A stretch of DNA of 64,000 nucleotides, taken from contig NZ_JARJHU010000001.1 in assembly GCF_029269825.1 (NCBI RefSeq), positions 186,001 through 250,000 on the forward strand, read 5' to 3'. The notes under the pieces are model-generated. The model searched no databases and had not been told where the DNA came from. It saw only the letters and a list, made by a program, of their open reading frames with translations. The position numbers were made by a program, and so were the translations under genes. Below are positions 26,675 to 36,618 of this stretch, one piece after another (position 1 is the first letter of the stretch; each line of letters starts with the position of its first letter). This DNA is from Pedobacter sp. JY14-1 (GTDB lineage: Bacteria > Bacteroidota > Bacteroidia > Sphingobacteriales > Sphingobacteriaceae).

Positions 26675-28130
26675 AGGCACCAAGGCTCCAGCCCTGGCGG
26701 TATTCACGTTTCACATATTGGTTTACTTCATCAAAATTGGTCACCTTCATCGCCACCTTGTCCCACAGCATTTTCATGTCCCTGCCCGGATAACTTACAT
26801 CTCCATTGGCGTTACGGCGCTGTACGTCCACACCCCGGATCGCCAGGTTGGCGATCAGTAAGGTTTCGGTAAGCGGACCGGCGATCTCAAAAGGAGAGCT
26901 CAGTTCCATCTTTCCATAACCGAGTATAGAAGCTTCTGCAAACTGTGCGTAGTGGCCGTCTTCCTGTCCGGGAACACGTGCAATCGTCACCTTGGTTTTG
27001 TCCTCCGCATTGCGCGACAACGGCAACAGTCTTGGGTTCATACCATAAGTCTCACAAAGCATTTTGCCCTTTGTGCCAATGAACAACACGCCGTTATCTC
27101 CGAATGACTCATTTGGTCCCAGCTCCTCCGGACGTTCAGGCTTGATACCGCCATCCATCCAGTGCAGCTCCACATCTCCCTTTGTTTTATTCGTCTTCTT
27201 AAACCTCATGGTCACATGGCTCGAAGGCGGACAGCTCTCAGGGAAATATCCCCTGCGGAACTCATCCACATAAACGCTGCCCACACTGCACTCCACCTCG
27301 TAGGGCGTATCCAGGTTCAATACCCGGAATGGCGGCTCTACCAGGTGACAACCCATATCTCCCAGCGCCCCGGTACCATAGTCCCACCAGCCACGCCAGT
27401 TGAACGGCACCAGTTTATCTACATAATCCTTGTAAGGGGCACTGCCCAGCCATAAGTCCCAGTCCAGTTCCTTAGGCACTTGTGCCTTTCCGGAAGGCCA
27501 GGCAATTCCCTGCGGCCATACAGGGCGGTCCGTCCAGCAATATACGGTATGGACCTTGCCGATCTTTCCGGCATCGTACCATTCCCTCAGCCTGCGAACC
27601 CCATCTCCTGAGGCACCCTGGTTGCCCATCTGGGTAACCACCTTATAACGCTGCGCCGCTTCAGTCAGTTTACGCGCCTCATAAATGTCGTGGGTCAGCG
27701 GCTTCTGCACATAAACGTGCTTGCCCAGCTGCATTGCGGCCATGGCAATCTGTGCATGGGTATGGTCCGGTGTGGAGACCGATACGGCGTCTATGTTCTT
27801 ATGCTCCTTATCCAGCATTTCGCGATAATCCTTGTAATATTTTGCCCTGGGGAAATTTTTACGGGAAGTTGCTGCTCTGCGGTCGTCCACATCACACAGG
27901 AAGGCCACATCAGTTTTTCCGCCCTTATAGATCAGGGCAATATCGCTCTCGCCTTTGCCCCCGGCACCCACACCCGCCAGTTGCAGACGGTCACTCGGTG
28001 CCAGGAAACCTTTTCCGCCCAGTACGTGTCTGGGCACGATCATAAACCCAGCCGCAGCCAGCGCCGAGGTCTTTATAAAACTCCTTCTTGAACTACCCTG
28101 CTGAGATTTCGATTGATCTTCTGTCATCAT
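26673..28130 (-). CDS. Tat-exported Gfo/Idh/MocA-family oxidoreductase
   Basis: A 485-residue periplasmic oxidoreductase. The twin-arginine signal SRRSFIK at about residues 14-20 is followed by a hydrophobic segment, so it is exported folded with its NAD cofactor bound. The Rossmann motif GVGAGGKG and the VQKPLTHD motif with the family Lys are visible. Related exported Gfo/Idh/MocA proteins in Bacteroides act on glycosides, oxidising the C3 hydroxyl. The DUF1080 protein immediately upstream in the operon supports that role by inference. The stop overlaps the ribosome-binding site of the next gene. Confidence 0.88.
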   Translation of the reverse strand: MMTEDQSKSQQGSSRRSFIKTSALAAAGFMIVPRHVLGGKGFLAPSDRLQLAGVGAGGKGESDIALIYKGGKTDVAFLCDVDDRRAATSRKNFPRAKYYKDYREMLDKEHKNIDAVSVSTPDHTHAQIAMAAMQLGKHVYVQKPLTHDIYEARKLTEAAQRYKVVTQMGNQGASGDGVRRLREWYDAGKIGKVHTVYCWTDRPVWPQGIAWPSGKAQVPKELDWDLWLGSAPYKDYVDKLVPFNWRGWWDYGTGALGDMGCHLVEPPFRVLNLDTPYEVECSVGSVYVDEFRRGYFPESCPPSSHVTMRFKKTNKTKGDVELHWMDGGIKPERPEELGPNESFGDNGVLFIGTKGKMLCETYGMNPRLLPLSRNAEDKTKVTIARVPGQEDGHYAQFAEASILGYGKMELSSPFEIAGPLTETLLIANLAIRGVDVQRRNANGDVSYPGRDMKMLWDKVAMKVTNFDEVNQYVKREYRQGWSLGA

Positions 28131-28157
28131 GTCTTCTGTAATAGGTTTATCTGAATG

Positions 28158-31100
28158 TTATTTTTTCTTAGAGACAGCCTTAGCTGCAGCTTCTGTCTTG
28201 TCCTTAGCCAGGTCTTTAATCCGGATGTTCCTGAACTCTACCGGAGAACCATGGCCCAGGAAGCCGATGTGGCCCGAATCCCTTAACAGGCCCGGATGCT
28301 CCTGGTGGTCAGGTGTCCCGCTTTTCTTAAACGGTGTAATGTCCCCGTCGAGGATCGTCGTACCGTTCAGGATCACCTTGATCTTCGGTCCCTTAACAAT
28401 GACTTCCTCATAGTTCCATTCGCCTACAGGCTTCAGAAACCCGCGTTTTGCCGGGATCGTACCGTATACCGAACCATGGTACTGGTAAACTTTAAGGTCC
28501 TTGTAGATAGGTGCCTCATTGTCCAGTATCTGCAGTTCCATACCCACATAGGCTGCGTCACCTTCAAGCGGCGCCCGGATGCCCAGACCATTATTTGCTC
28601 CCGGCGTCAGTTTAAACTCGAAACGGAAGATAAAGTCGCTGAACTCTTCTTTGGTATACAGGTTACCACCCGATCCTTTACCTGGCTTAGGCTCAATCGA
28701 GATGTTTCCGTCCCTGATCACATAGTCCGTGGTGTTACCGGTCCAGCTGTGCATGTTGGTACCGTCAAACAAAACTTTGAAGCCATCTTTCTTTTCCTGA
28801 GCGCTCAGCTCGAAAGGCTTTGGACGCGGCAGTTCCTTGATATAAATGTCACGGTAAGCTACCGGAGAACCATGTGCCTGCAACTCGATCTGCTCCTCGG
28901 CAAAGATCGGCAGGTTCCTGTCCCAGTAATTTTCCAGGACCACGTTATCAGTCACCAGCTGGCCGTTCAGATAAACCGTTACCCGGTCACCTCTCATAAT
29001 GATGCGGAAAGTATTCCATTCGTCCAGCTTGTTATCCGCTACCTTCAGTGGTTTGCTTTCATTTACCTGGTTATTGTACAAACCTCCCGAACCTACCTGC
29101 GCACCCACATTGGTACGGGCGTTATCCCAGATCTGTACCTGGGGCGTACCCCTCAGGTAGATACCGGCATCACCCTCACCTTTTTTATCGTCAATGATCT
29201 TCCAGTCTACCAGCATTTCAAAATCGCCATATTTCTTTACGGTAGCCAGGTTGTCGCCATGGCTCTGGAACACCAGTTCTCCGTTGATCACCTTCCAGCT
29301 GTCCCTGGCCTGCGCATCAGCTTTGGCCTGTGCTGCTGCCAGCGTATTTGCATCCATCTTGGAGCGTTTGATCGGATCGGCCACAAGACCCTTCCAGCCT
29401 GTCAGGTCCCTGCCGTTAAACACCTGTACAAAGCCCGCTCCGGGTTTCATGGAACTGATGTATTTACGCATGCCTTCTTTCTGATAGCCCGCATCGCCAC
29501 CGGTGATCACCTGTATGGTTTTCTCCAGTAAACCCTTAACGATATCGCCATTATATTCACCTGCAAGCGCCACATTCATTACGGTATTGGCGGCTGCCTG
29601 CTGAACAGCGGGATCATCCAGGTATCTGCCTGCAAATACAATGGAATTAAAGCATTTTGCCTGTTCCATATCCTTCAGTATCTGCTGTTTCTGCTGGCTT
29701 GTCTTTGCCACATCCATGGCATTGCGCAACAAGAGTAAGCGCTGTTCAGCCGGGTAGTCCGTAGCACGTACCAGGCGTAGGTAACCGCTCAGTGCCTGTT
29801 CAACATGCTGCGCATCCTGCGTATTCCGGGCGATCCCGATCAGCGACTCCAGCGAAGAGGCATCGTTCCATGATGTCAGCGCATCCAGTGCAGCTTTCTT
29901 TGTTGCCGCATCACCTGAAGCGTAAGCCTGGTTCACGGCATCCAGCGCTTTCTTGCCGCCGATACTGCCCAGCACCTTATAATACAGCAGCTTTTTATCT
30001 GCAGCCGTCTTATCCATCTGTTGAAGAATAACTTCAGTTTCGGCATCGGGCTTCTCAGCATCTCTTACCGCCGATATGATTCCATCCTGAACCGCAGTCA
30101 GTTCCGAGGGATCAGTTGTGCGGTTGAGCAAGTCAAACAACAACTGCTTGTGTCCCGCAACAGATATATCTCTGAGCGCGGTAAATGCAGCCTTCCTGAC
30201 CGCAGGGTTTTTGTCTGTAAGGTAAGCATGCACCACTCCTACCTGCCCGCTTGATGCCCTTGCAGCCATCACATCGATCAATGCAGCCCTGACTTCGGGC
30301 TTCGCCTTAGGCAAATACGGCGCAATCCGGGCGCCAATCTCGTTTCCTTTCATGGTCAGCAGCACCTGAGATACGGCACGTACATCCGAGGTATCTCCCT
30401 TGCCCATTGCGGTGACCAGCGCATCCAGCGCCTGTTCTTCGCCAACGCTGGCAGCAGCCGCGTAAGCAGCCGCACGTACAGCGGCGTCTTTGTCCTTAAA
30501 TTGTTTGATAATGGAAGGCAACGCAGACTGAGACCCGCTGCCAGCGAGGAGGCCAAGGATCAGGACTTTGGTCTGTCCGTCAGCCTTACCCAATTGATTT
30601 GCCCATCCCGCGCTGTTGTTATTATTCAATGCCTGCTGCGCATAACGAATGGCTGCCGCACGGTATTCAAACTGCGGATCGCTTATGGCATCCAGTAAAA
30701 CTTTCTGATCACCTGAAGCCACGATCTCCAGCGCTCCCGAACGCACATTTACCAGATCTTCTGCTTTGGTCTTTTCCATGATCGTCCGGGCGATCTTAAG
30801 GGCAAGTTCCTTTTGCGGAACAGATGCGCTGATATTCACGCTGCCTTTAGCTGAGGTATAACCAGATAATGCCCGAGCATATAAAAGTAAAGAGCCCACG
30901 GCGTTTGTCTTATCATATTTGTATCCTGCCTTCTCAGCCGCAGCCATCAAGACATCGGCAGAAGAAGGGTCAGCAATATTTGCCAGCGCATATAAACTTA
31001 CTTTAGCCAGTTCAGGGTCACTGCCCGAAGCCAGCGGAGCCAGCGCCGCGGCAGCCTGTGCAGAACGGGTATGTCCCAGTGCTTCCGCAACAGAAAGTTT

Positions 31101-31649
31101 TGCCTTACCGCTGGCTTTGCCCAAGCCTTCCAGCAGTGCTGCAACCGAAGCAGGAGTATTTATTTTTACCAGGGCTCTCGAGGCCTCGTCCGCCAGCTGC
31201 GTATCGGTCAGATAACCACGCAGGCAATCTACTGAAGCGTCATTGCCCAGTACCTCAAACTGGCTGATGATAAAAACCTTATTCTGCGGGTCGACTGCCT
31301 TGCCCAGCGCTTTGCAATAGGCACGCAAAGCCATGTCACGCCAGGCCTGGCGCCCGGGAGCCGAGGCCGCCCCGGTAAATCCGCTCACTGCATATTCGAT
31401 CTTTGAGTTGTCACCTTTACCCGGTGCCACAAGGCCACCGATCAGTGTTACGTAGCCTTCCTCTCCAAGATCAGCTACCTCACCCATATTGCGGTCCAGC
31501 TGGGCCGCATCTTTTGCCGGCAGTTGTGCCAGCAAGTCTGCAATTTTAGTGGTTATCGTCCGTTCGTCCTTGTGGTCCTGGGCAAAGGCATTGAACGAAA
31601 ATAAAGCTCCCGCAACCAGTGCAAGCGCTATTTTTTTTATAGTTATCAT
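28158..31649 (-). CDS. Giant secreted protein: HEAT repeats plus two DUF1080 (3-keto-disaccharide hydrolase) domains
   Basis: A 1163-residue exported protein. Signal peptide ends at NAFAQ (about 24). Residues about 40-720 are HEAT-like helical repeats (for example DAAVRAAAYAAAASVG and NPAVRKAAFTALRDIS). Two DUF1080 domains follow at about 738-950 (VFNGRDLTGWKGL) and 955-1145 (LFDGTNMHSWTGN). Each has the concanavalin-like strand pattern and a late GHGSPVEFRNI-type motif. DUF1080 is the 3-keto-disaccharide hydrolase family, which cleaves glycosides after C3 oxidation. The C-terminus is Lys/Ala-rich. The flanking exported Gfo/Idh/MocA enzymes would supply its 3-keto substrates. The HEAT part may be a binding scaffold. 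Confidence 0.87.
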   Translation of the reverse strand: MITIKKIALALVAGALFSFNAFAQDHKDERTITTKIADLLAQLPAKDAAQLDRNMGEVADLGEEGYVTLIGGLVAPGKGDNSKIEYAVSGFTGAASAPGRQAWRDMALRAYCKALGKAVDPQNKVFIISQFEVLGNDASVDCLRGYLTDTQLADEASRALVKINTPASVAALLEGLGKASGKAKLSVAEALGHTRSAQAAAALAPLASGSDPELAKVSLYALANIADPSSADVLMAAAEKAGYKYDKTNAVGSLLLYARALSGYTSAKGSVNISASVPQKELALKIARTIMEKTKAEDLVNVRSGALEIVASGDQKVLLDAISDPQFEYRAAAIRYAQQALNNNNSAGWANQLGKADGQTKVLILGLLAGSGSQSALPSIIKQFKDKDAAVRAAAYAAAASVGEEQALDALVTAMGKGDTSDVRAVSQVLLTMKGNEIGARIAPYLPKAKPEVRAALIDVMAARASSGQVGVVHAYLTDKNPAVRKAAFTALRDISVAGHKQLLFDLLNRTTDPSELTAVQDGIISAVRDAEKPDAETEVILQQMDKTAADKKLLYYKVLGSIGGKKALDAVNQAYASGDAATKKAALDALTSWNDASSLESLIGIARNTQDAQHVEQALSGYLRLVRATDYPAEQRLLLLRNAMDVAKTSQQKQQILKDMEQAKCFNSIVFAGRYLDDPAVQQAAANTVMNVALAGEYNGDIVKGLLEKTIQVITGGDAGYQKEGMRKYISSMKPGAGFVQVFNGRDLTGWKGLVADPIKRSKMDANTLAAAQAKADAQARDSWKVINGELVFQSHGDNLATVKKYGDFEMLVDWKIIDDKKGEGDAGIYLRGTPQVQIWDNARTNVGAQVGSGGLYNNQVNESKPLKVADNKLDEWNTFRIIMRGDRVTVYLNGQLVTDNVVLENYWDRNLPIFAEEQIELQAHGSPVAYRDIYIKELPRPKPFELSAQEKKDGFKVLFDGTNMHSWTGNTTDYVIRDGNISIEPKPGKGSGGNLYTKEEFSDFIFRFEFKLTPGANNGLGIRAPLEGDAAYVGMELQILDNEAPIYKDLKVYQYHGSVYGTIPAKRGFLKPVGEWNYEEVIVKGPKIKVILNGTTILDGDITPFKKSGTPDHQEHPGLLRDSGHIGFLGHGSPVEFRNIRIKDLAKDKTEAAAKAVSKKK

Positions 31650-31709
31650 TTAAATGATGTTTAGGATTGTCTCTAAATTGATTTGAATTTCAGTCCTTTC
31701 AAATACTGC

Positions 31710-32990
31710 TTATATGGTATAAGGTGCACGCATTACCGGGTTGATCAGTCTGTTCGCTGCTTCATCATTGACAAACTCCTGCTTTACAGGATCAAATTTC
31801 AATGATCTGCCCAGTCTTAATGCAACCAGTCCCATATTTACAATCGTACAGGAACGGTGTCCGTTCTCTTCATTCAGCGCAAACTTCTTCCGTGTCCTTA
31901 CCGACTCCGAAAACTCCGTGATCTGGGGTTCCGGGTCCGGGAATGCCGCCAGTTTACGCTCCAGGTCGGGAATGTCCGATTTGAAACCGGGGTACAGCTT
32001 ACCCTTAGGCCCTTCGATGTAAGGGACATTTTCATCCCTGCCCTCGCCGTCCAGGACGATCTGGCAACCATCCTCATAAGTATAGGTGATCCTGCGCCAT
32101 GTACCTACCGCATCACTGTGCTGCTGGGGCGCATCGATTTCCACAGAAACAGGACTGGTATCGTCCTTGCCGAGAAAGTACTGAATCGGATCAATATAAT
32201 GCTGACCCATATCGGCAAGCCCGCCGCCATCATAATCCCAGTAGCCCCTGAACGTCTGGTGTACCCTGTGCGCGTTATATGGTTTATAAGGCGCCGGTCC
32301 AAGCCAGGAATCATAATCCAGTTCAGGTGGCACCGGCTGAGGGTCCAGGTGTTCCTTTCCTACCCAGTAGAACTTCCAGTCATAACCGGTATGTTTGCTT
32401 ACGGTAACCTTCAGCGGCCATCCGAGCAAACCGCTCTGCACCAGTTTCCTGATCGGCTTCACCGTAGTGCCCATTCCATAGAAAGTATCCTTAAACCTGA
32501 ACCAGGTATTCAGCCTGAACATCCTTCCGTGCTGCTTCATGGCTTCTACTACGCGCTTACCCTCACCAATAGTATGCGTCATGGGCTTTTCACACCAGAC
32601 ATCCTTACCCGCACGGGCCGCATCTACAGACATGATCCCGTGCCAGTGCGGAGGGGTTGCAATGTGTACGATATCCACTTCAGGCAGCTGGATCAGCTCC
32701 CTGTAATCTGAAAAGGTCTTCACCCCTTTGTCCAGCATCGCCGCAGCCTGCTGTAAATGGTTCCGGTCTACATCACAGATCGCCACTACCTGGGTGCCCT
32801 CGTAGCCGAAATGCCCCCTGCCCATTCCGCCTACGCCGATTACGGCCTTGGTCAATTTGTCACTGGGTGCAATAAAGCCCTGTCCGCCCAGCACATAACG
32901 GGGAACAATGGAAAAAGCGGCAACTCCCACCGCAGTCTTTTTAATAAAATCCCTTCTGGAGTTTGGTTGTTGTGGTTCTTTAGGTTTCAT
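31710..32990 (-). CDS. Tat-exported Gfo/Idh/MocA-family oxidoreductase
   Basis: A 426-residue protein read from ATG 32990, which places the twin-arginine motif SRRDFIKK at residues 11-18. A longer frame to 33092 adds 34 residues with no family match. The Rossmann motif is GVGGMGRGH, and the EKPMTH segment carries the family Lys. The protein resembles the other exported member at 26673 in its first 60 residues (VPRYVLGGQGFIAPSDKL), so the two are paralogues. As the promoter-proximal gene of the operon it faces a divergent ROK regulator, which likely controls it. Confidence 0.88.
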   Translation of the reverse strand: MKPKEPQQPNSRRDFIKKTAVGVAAFSIVPRYVLGGQGFIAPSDKLTKAVIGVGGMGRGHFGYEGTQVVAICDVDRNHLQQAAAMLDKGVKTFSDYRELIQLPEVDIVHIATPPHWHGIMSVDAARAGKDVWCEKPMTHTIGEGKRVVEAMKQHGRMFRLNTWFRFKDTFYGMGTTVKPIRKLVQSGLLGWPLKVTVSKHTGYDWKFYWVGKEHLDPQPVPPELDYDSWLGPAPYKPYNAHRVHQTFRGYWDYDGGGLADMGQHYIDPIQYFLGKDDTSPVSVEIDAPQQHSDAVGTWRRITYTYEDGCQIVLDGEGRDENVPYIEGPKGKLYPGFKSDIPDLERKLAAFPDPEPQITEFSESVRTRKKFALNEENGHRSCTIVNMGLVALRLGRSLKFDPVKQEFVNDEAANRLINPVMRAPYTI

Positions 32991-33177
32991 AATATGGTCG
33001 TGTTTGATCCGGGCATAGACACCAAGGTGAGCCGTCTGAACGGATACTTTCATTGATAATATTAGCGAGAAATTGTTAAAAACACAAAACATTGTCTAAT
33101 TATTTATGTAATAAAAATACTTCTTTAAAAATTTAATATAAGTTGCCTATATTTAGCAAAATACCATATTTATTATC

Positions 33178-34431
33178 ATGGACCTTTTTCAATTAAATCA
33201 CAGAACAAATCCGAAGCCCGACAAGCAATTGCTGCACAGGTATGAGTTGGTACGGCATCTTTTCAATGCGGGTCCCAGTTCTGTTTCGGCATTATGCCAT
33301 ACCATGGATATGAGCACACCAAGTGTCCTGAAACTCATCAGCAGTTTAACTGAAGAGGGCTGGATTGAAAAGAAAGGTTACGGAATGTCAATGGGCGGCA
33401 GAAAACCCGATCTGTATGGCTTAAGAGATAGGAAGATCCTGATCGTTTGTATAGACATTGAACTGTTCCACACTAAAATAGCGGTGATGGACAACAACTA
33501 TAATTATGTAGTAGCTCCTGAGGTCATTACCCTTCCCATCTCCAAAAGCAGCAGGTCCGATTTCTTTAGTGTCCTGGCTATCCATGTACAGGATATCCTG
33601 AAGAGACAAAACATCAGCAGCGACCAGCTGATTGGCTGCAGTGTCGGTATGCCCGGGCTGGTAGATCCCGAAAAAGGCAAAAGCTACAGTTATTTTCTCA
33701 GCGATACGGAAAACACTTCGCTGACGGCAACATTTGAAAAAATGCTGAGCTTACCTGTAGTGATACAGAACGATGTAAACGGATCGTCCATGGCAGAGTT
33801 TACGCATGGCATGGCCAAAGGCAAACAGAATGTATTGATTCTGCTCATGGACTGGGGTGTCGGGCTGGGCATTATTATGGACGGCAAATTGAGAAAAGGA
33901 GCCTGCGGATTTTCAGGCGAACTGGGCCATATCCCATTTGTGGAAAACGGAGCACTATGCTATTGCGGCAAACATGGCTGCCTGGAAACAATAGCATCCG
34001 GCAACGCACTGTCTGAAATGGCAAAGGAAGGTATTTTATCCGGTAAGAATTCGATGCTGAACAAACTCAGCAACGAAGAACTGCAGCGGATCGAACCCGC
34101 CGTGATCATCGAAGCGGCCAACAAAGGGGATCAGTATGCCATCCAGTTGCTGTCCAATATCGGCACTTATATGGGAAAGGGGATCGCCATGCTGATCCAG
34201 CTGTTCAACCCCGAGCTGATCATCTTAAGCGGCAAGATCGCCGAGGCCAAACAATACATTACACTTCCCATGCAGCAGGCCATCAACACTTATTGCATGA
34301 CCCAGATCCGGGAACGGACAGCCATCGTTTCATCCGAACTTGGCGAAAATTCCAGGCTCCTGGGCTACGCGACAACGGGAATAGACCACTTCCTGGGGCG
34401 CTGCATCCAAAAGGCCGGAAAGTCTAGGTAA
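33178..34431 (+). CDS. ROK-family transcriptional regulator
   Basis: A 417-residue regulator. An N-terminal winged helix-turn-helix (SVSALCHTMDMSTPSVLKLI) is followed by an actin-like ROK sugar-kinase fold. The zinc signature CYCGKHGCLE is intact and the ROK region GELGHIPF precedes it. NagC/Mlc-type proteins of this family bind a sugar or sugar phosphate and repress catabolic genes. The gene is divergent from the Gfo/Idh/MocA-DUF1080 operon across 187 bp, so that operon is its probable target. It could also autoregulate. The inducer is unknown. Confidence 0.9.
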   Translation: MDLFQLNHRTNPKPDKQLLHRYELVRHLFNAGPSSVSALCHTMDMSTPSVLKLISSLTEEGWIEKKGYGMSMGGRKPDLYGLRDRKILIVCIDIELFHTKIAVMDNNYNYVVAPEVITLPISKSSRSDFFSVLAIHVQDILKRQNISSDQLIGCSVGMPGLVDPEKGKSYSYFLSDTENTSLTATFEKMLSLPVVIQNDVNGSSMAEFTHGMAKGKQNVLILLMDWGVGLGIIMDGKLRKGACGFSGELGHIPFVENGALCYCGKHGCLETIASGNALSEMAKEGILSGKNSMLNKLSNEELQRIEPAVIIEAANKGDQYAIQLLSNIGTYMGKGIAMLIQLFNPELIILSGKIAEAKQYITLPMQQAINTYCMTQIRERTAIVSSELGENSRLLGYATTGIDHFLGRCIQKAGKSR

Positions 34432-34493
34432 ATTTTGTCATCCTTTTTCTATTCTCGTACGTTATCGTTATTATTATAGTCTAAAACGAACAA

Positions 34494-35432
34494 ATGGCAT
34501 TTATAGATTACTACAAAATATTGGGCCTGGACAAGAAGGCCAGCCCGGAAGAAATCAAAAAGGCCTACCGGAAACTGGCAAGAAAGTATCATCCCGACCT
34601 CAATCCCGACGATAAGGAAGCCAACCAGATGTTCCAGCAGATCAATGAGGCCAATGAGGTGCTTACCGATCCGGAAAAAAGAAAGAAATACGATGAATAC
34701 GGCGAAAACTGGAAACACGCCGAACAGTTCGAACAGGCCAAGCGCCAGCAGGGACAGCAATATTCCGGCGGCGGCAACGCTTATGGAGGGTTTAATTCCG
34801 GCGATTTTGAAGGCTTCTCCGGTGGCAGTTACAGCGGCGGAGATTTCTCCGACTTCTTTGAACAGATGTTCGGGGGTGCAGCCGGTGCCGCCAACCGGGC
34901 GGGCGGCAGATCACAACGCCAGTACAAAGGTCAGGATTACCAGGCTGAACTGAAGCTCTCCCTTCGCGATGCCTATACCACCCACAAACAAACCCTTACG
35001 GTCAACGGAAAACAGATCCGCATCACCATTCCCGCAGGCATTGCCGACGGACAGGTGATCCGGCTCAGCGGACAAGGTGCCCCCGGTGCCAACGGCGGAC
35101 CAAACGGTGACCTGTACATTACCTTTACGATCAGTGAAGACCCAGGCTTCAAACGCCTGGGCGATGACCTGTACACCAGCCACACGCTGGATCTTTACAC
35201 GGCTGTACTGGGTGGCGAGACTACCGTCACCACCTTCGATGGCAAGGTTAAGCTGAAAATTGCGCCCGGTACCCAAAACGGCACCAGGGTGCGGCTGAAA
35301 GGCAAAGGTTTTCCGGTTTATAAGAAAGAAGGTGAGCATGGAAGCCTTTATGTGACCTACTCCGTTCAGATACCCGAAACACTCAGCGACAGGCAGAGAG
35401 AACTGTTTGAGGAACTCAGAAAATTAAGCTAA
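34494..35432 (+). CDS. cbpA: CbpA-type DnaJ co-chaperone
   Basis: A 312-residue J-domain protein. HPD is at residues 33-35 of the J domain, a Gly/Phe-rich segment covers about 80-125, and the C-terminal peptide-binding domains follow. The Cys-rich zinc finger of classical DnaJ is absent, which marks the CbpA (curved-DNA-binding protein A) type. It stimulates DnaK and may bind DNA. It lies 4 bases upstream of its modulator gene cbpM, an arrangement known from other bacteria. Confidence 0.9.
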   Translation: MAFIDYYKILGLDKKASPEEIKKAYRKLARKYHPDLNPDDKEANQMFQQINEANEVLTDPEKRKKYDEYGENWKHAEQFEQAKRQQGQQYSGGGNAYGGFNSGDFEGFSGGSYSGGDFSDFFEQMFGGAAGAANRAGGRSQRQYKGQDYQAELKLSLRDAYTTHKQTLTVNGKQIRITIPAGIADGQVIRLSGQGAPGANGGPNGDLYITFTISEDPGFKRLGDDLYTSHTLDLYTAVLGGETTVTTFDGKVKLKIAPGTQNGTRVRLKGKGFPVYKKEGEHGSLYVTYSVQIPETLSDRQRELFEELRKLS

Positions 35433-35436
35433 CGTT

Positions 35437-35712
35437 ATGAAAGTAGAAGTCATCAGCATCACAGAATATTGCAGCAGTTGCAACATTGACCCCGAATTCA
35501 TCCGCTCCCTGGATGATTCAGGCATCATCACGCTTACCGGTGAGCACATCCATCCCGATCAGTTTACTGAACTTGAGCGTTACATCCACCTGCATTACGA
35601 CCTGCACATCAATATCGAAGGCATCGATGCCATCAGACACCTGTTGGGCAAGGTTGACCGGATGCAACAGGAAATACACGAATTAAAGACGCGGCTTCGG
35701 CTTCATCAGTAG
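35437..35712 (+). CDS. cbpM: Chaperone modulator CbpM
   Basis: A 91-residue MerR-like helical protein that binds the J domain of CbpA and restrains it. Length and pattern fit the family: N-terminal ISITEYCSSCNIDPEFIRSL, a middle ILTGEHI-like turn, and a C-terminal coiled segment (MQQEIHELKTRLRLHQ). Its immediate linkage to cbpA makes the call firm. It ends 3 bases before the convergent mechanosensitive-channel gene. Confidence 0.85.
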   Translation: MKVEVISITEYCSSCNIDPEFIRSLDDSGIITLTGEHIHPDQFTELERYIHLHYDLHINIEGIDAIRHLLGKVDRMQQEIHELKTRLRLHQ

Positions 35713-35715
35713 CCA

Positions 35716-36531
35716 TTATTTTGCGGGCATGCCCGGCAGCGGCAAGCCCGAAGCCTTCAGGTTTTCCAGCAGTTTTTCCTGAAACACCAGTTTGGCATCC
35801 AGAAATCCGTGCGCCTGCAGCCAGACATTGATCAAGACCTTATAGCCGCTTTCCTCCAGCACGGAGATCCCGATCCTCGATTCCGGAGTCTTCAAGATAG
35901 ACCTCGACTCCGCGATGGTTTCCTCAACCACCTTTTTCAATTGCTGCAGATCAATACCATAGCTAAACTTGATCTCGATATCCAGCCTGCGGCTACCAAT
36001 TGCACTAAAATTAATGATCACTTCGTTAGACAATTTACTGTTCGGCACGATCACCTTCCGGTTGTCAAAAGTGGTTACAATCGTGAAAAAGAGCTGAATG
36101 GAACTTACTGTTCCCTCCTGCCCCTGAGCCACAATATTATCGCCCACCTTAAAGGGCTTCAGCAATAAGATCAGCACACCGCTTGCGAAATTCTGCATGG
36201 TACCGGAAAGTGCCAGGCCCGCCGCCACACCCACCGCACCGATCAGGGCTGCGAAGATCGTCAGTTGTATCCCCATAATCTGCATGATCAGGAAGACCAG
36301 CAAAATGCGCAATACCACGACGGTCACACTCAGAAAGAATGGCTTCAGTGAGTTATTTACGTTTTTGCTCTGCATCCGCCTGTCTATCCAGCGTTTCAGC
36401 ACATTGATCAGCCACATGCCCACAAAAAAGACGACAATACCCAGTAAGACAGAAGGGCCCTTTGCAATAATCCAGTCGTAAGCCTTGTCCGTAAAGTCTT
36501 CGACTTTTTGATTTACTTTTTTTTCCTGCAT
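35716..36531 (-). CDS. Small-conductance mechanosensitive channel (MscS family)
   Basis: A 271-residue inner-membrane channel that opens under membrane tension and lets solutes out during osmotic downshock. Transmembrane helices are visible at about 18-40 and 60-85. The pore helix TM3 is Gly/Ala-rich (AALIGAVGVAAGLALSGTMQ). The beta domain GDNIVAQGQEGTV and the C-terminal alpha/beta domain follow. The length is close to that of E. coli MscS. It is complete and convergent with cbpM. Confidence 0.91.
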   Translation of the reverse strand: MQEKKVNQKVEDFTDKAYDWIIAKGPSVLLGIVVFFVGMWLINVLKRWIDRRMQSKNVNNSLKPFFLSVTVVVLRILLVFLIMQIMGIQLTIFAALIGAVGVAAGLALSGTMQNFASGVLILLLKPFKVGDNIVAQGQEGTVSSIQLFFTIVTTFDNRKVIVPNSKLSNEVIINFSAIGSRRLDIEIKFSYGIDLQQLKKVVEETIAESRSILKTPESRIGISVLEESGYKVLINVWLQAHGFLDAKLVFQEKLLENLKASGLPLPGMPAK

Positions 36532-36618
36532 ATCGGCTATTGAACAAACATCATTTTAGAAAGTTTGCAAACAAAGCCTTTACACTCGGGGTTTTAGAGA
36601 CATACATCACCTAAACTA

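Noticed and set aside
28296..29531. Long plus-strand open frame of 411 codons
   Set aside because: It lies fully antisense to the HEAT/DUF1080 gene. It has no recognisable domain, and the sense frame is strongly supported.
31857..32711. Plus-strand open frame of 284 codons
   Set aside because: Antisense to a clear Gfo/Idh/MocA gene; no domain signature.
32991..33177. TAnnTTTG promoter for the divergent ROK and Gfo/Idh/MocA genes
   Set aside because: Only partial matches (TATATTTA and TATTTTG) are present with poor spacing, so no promoter is called.
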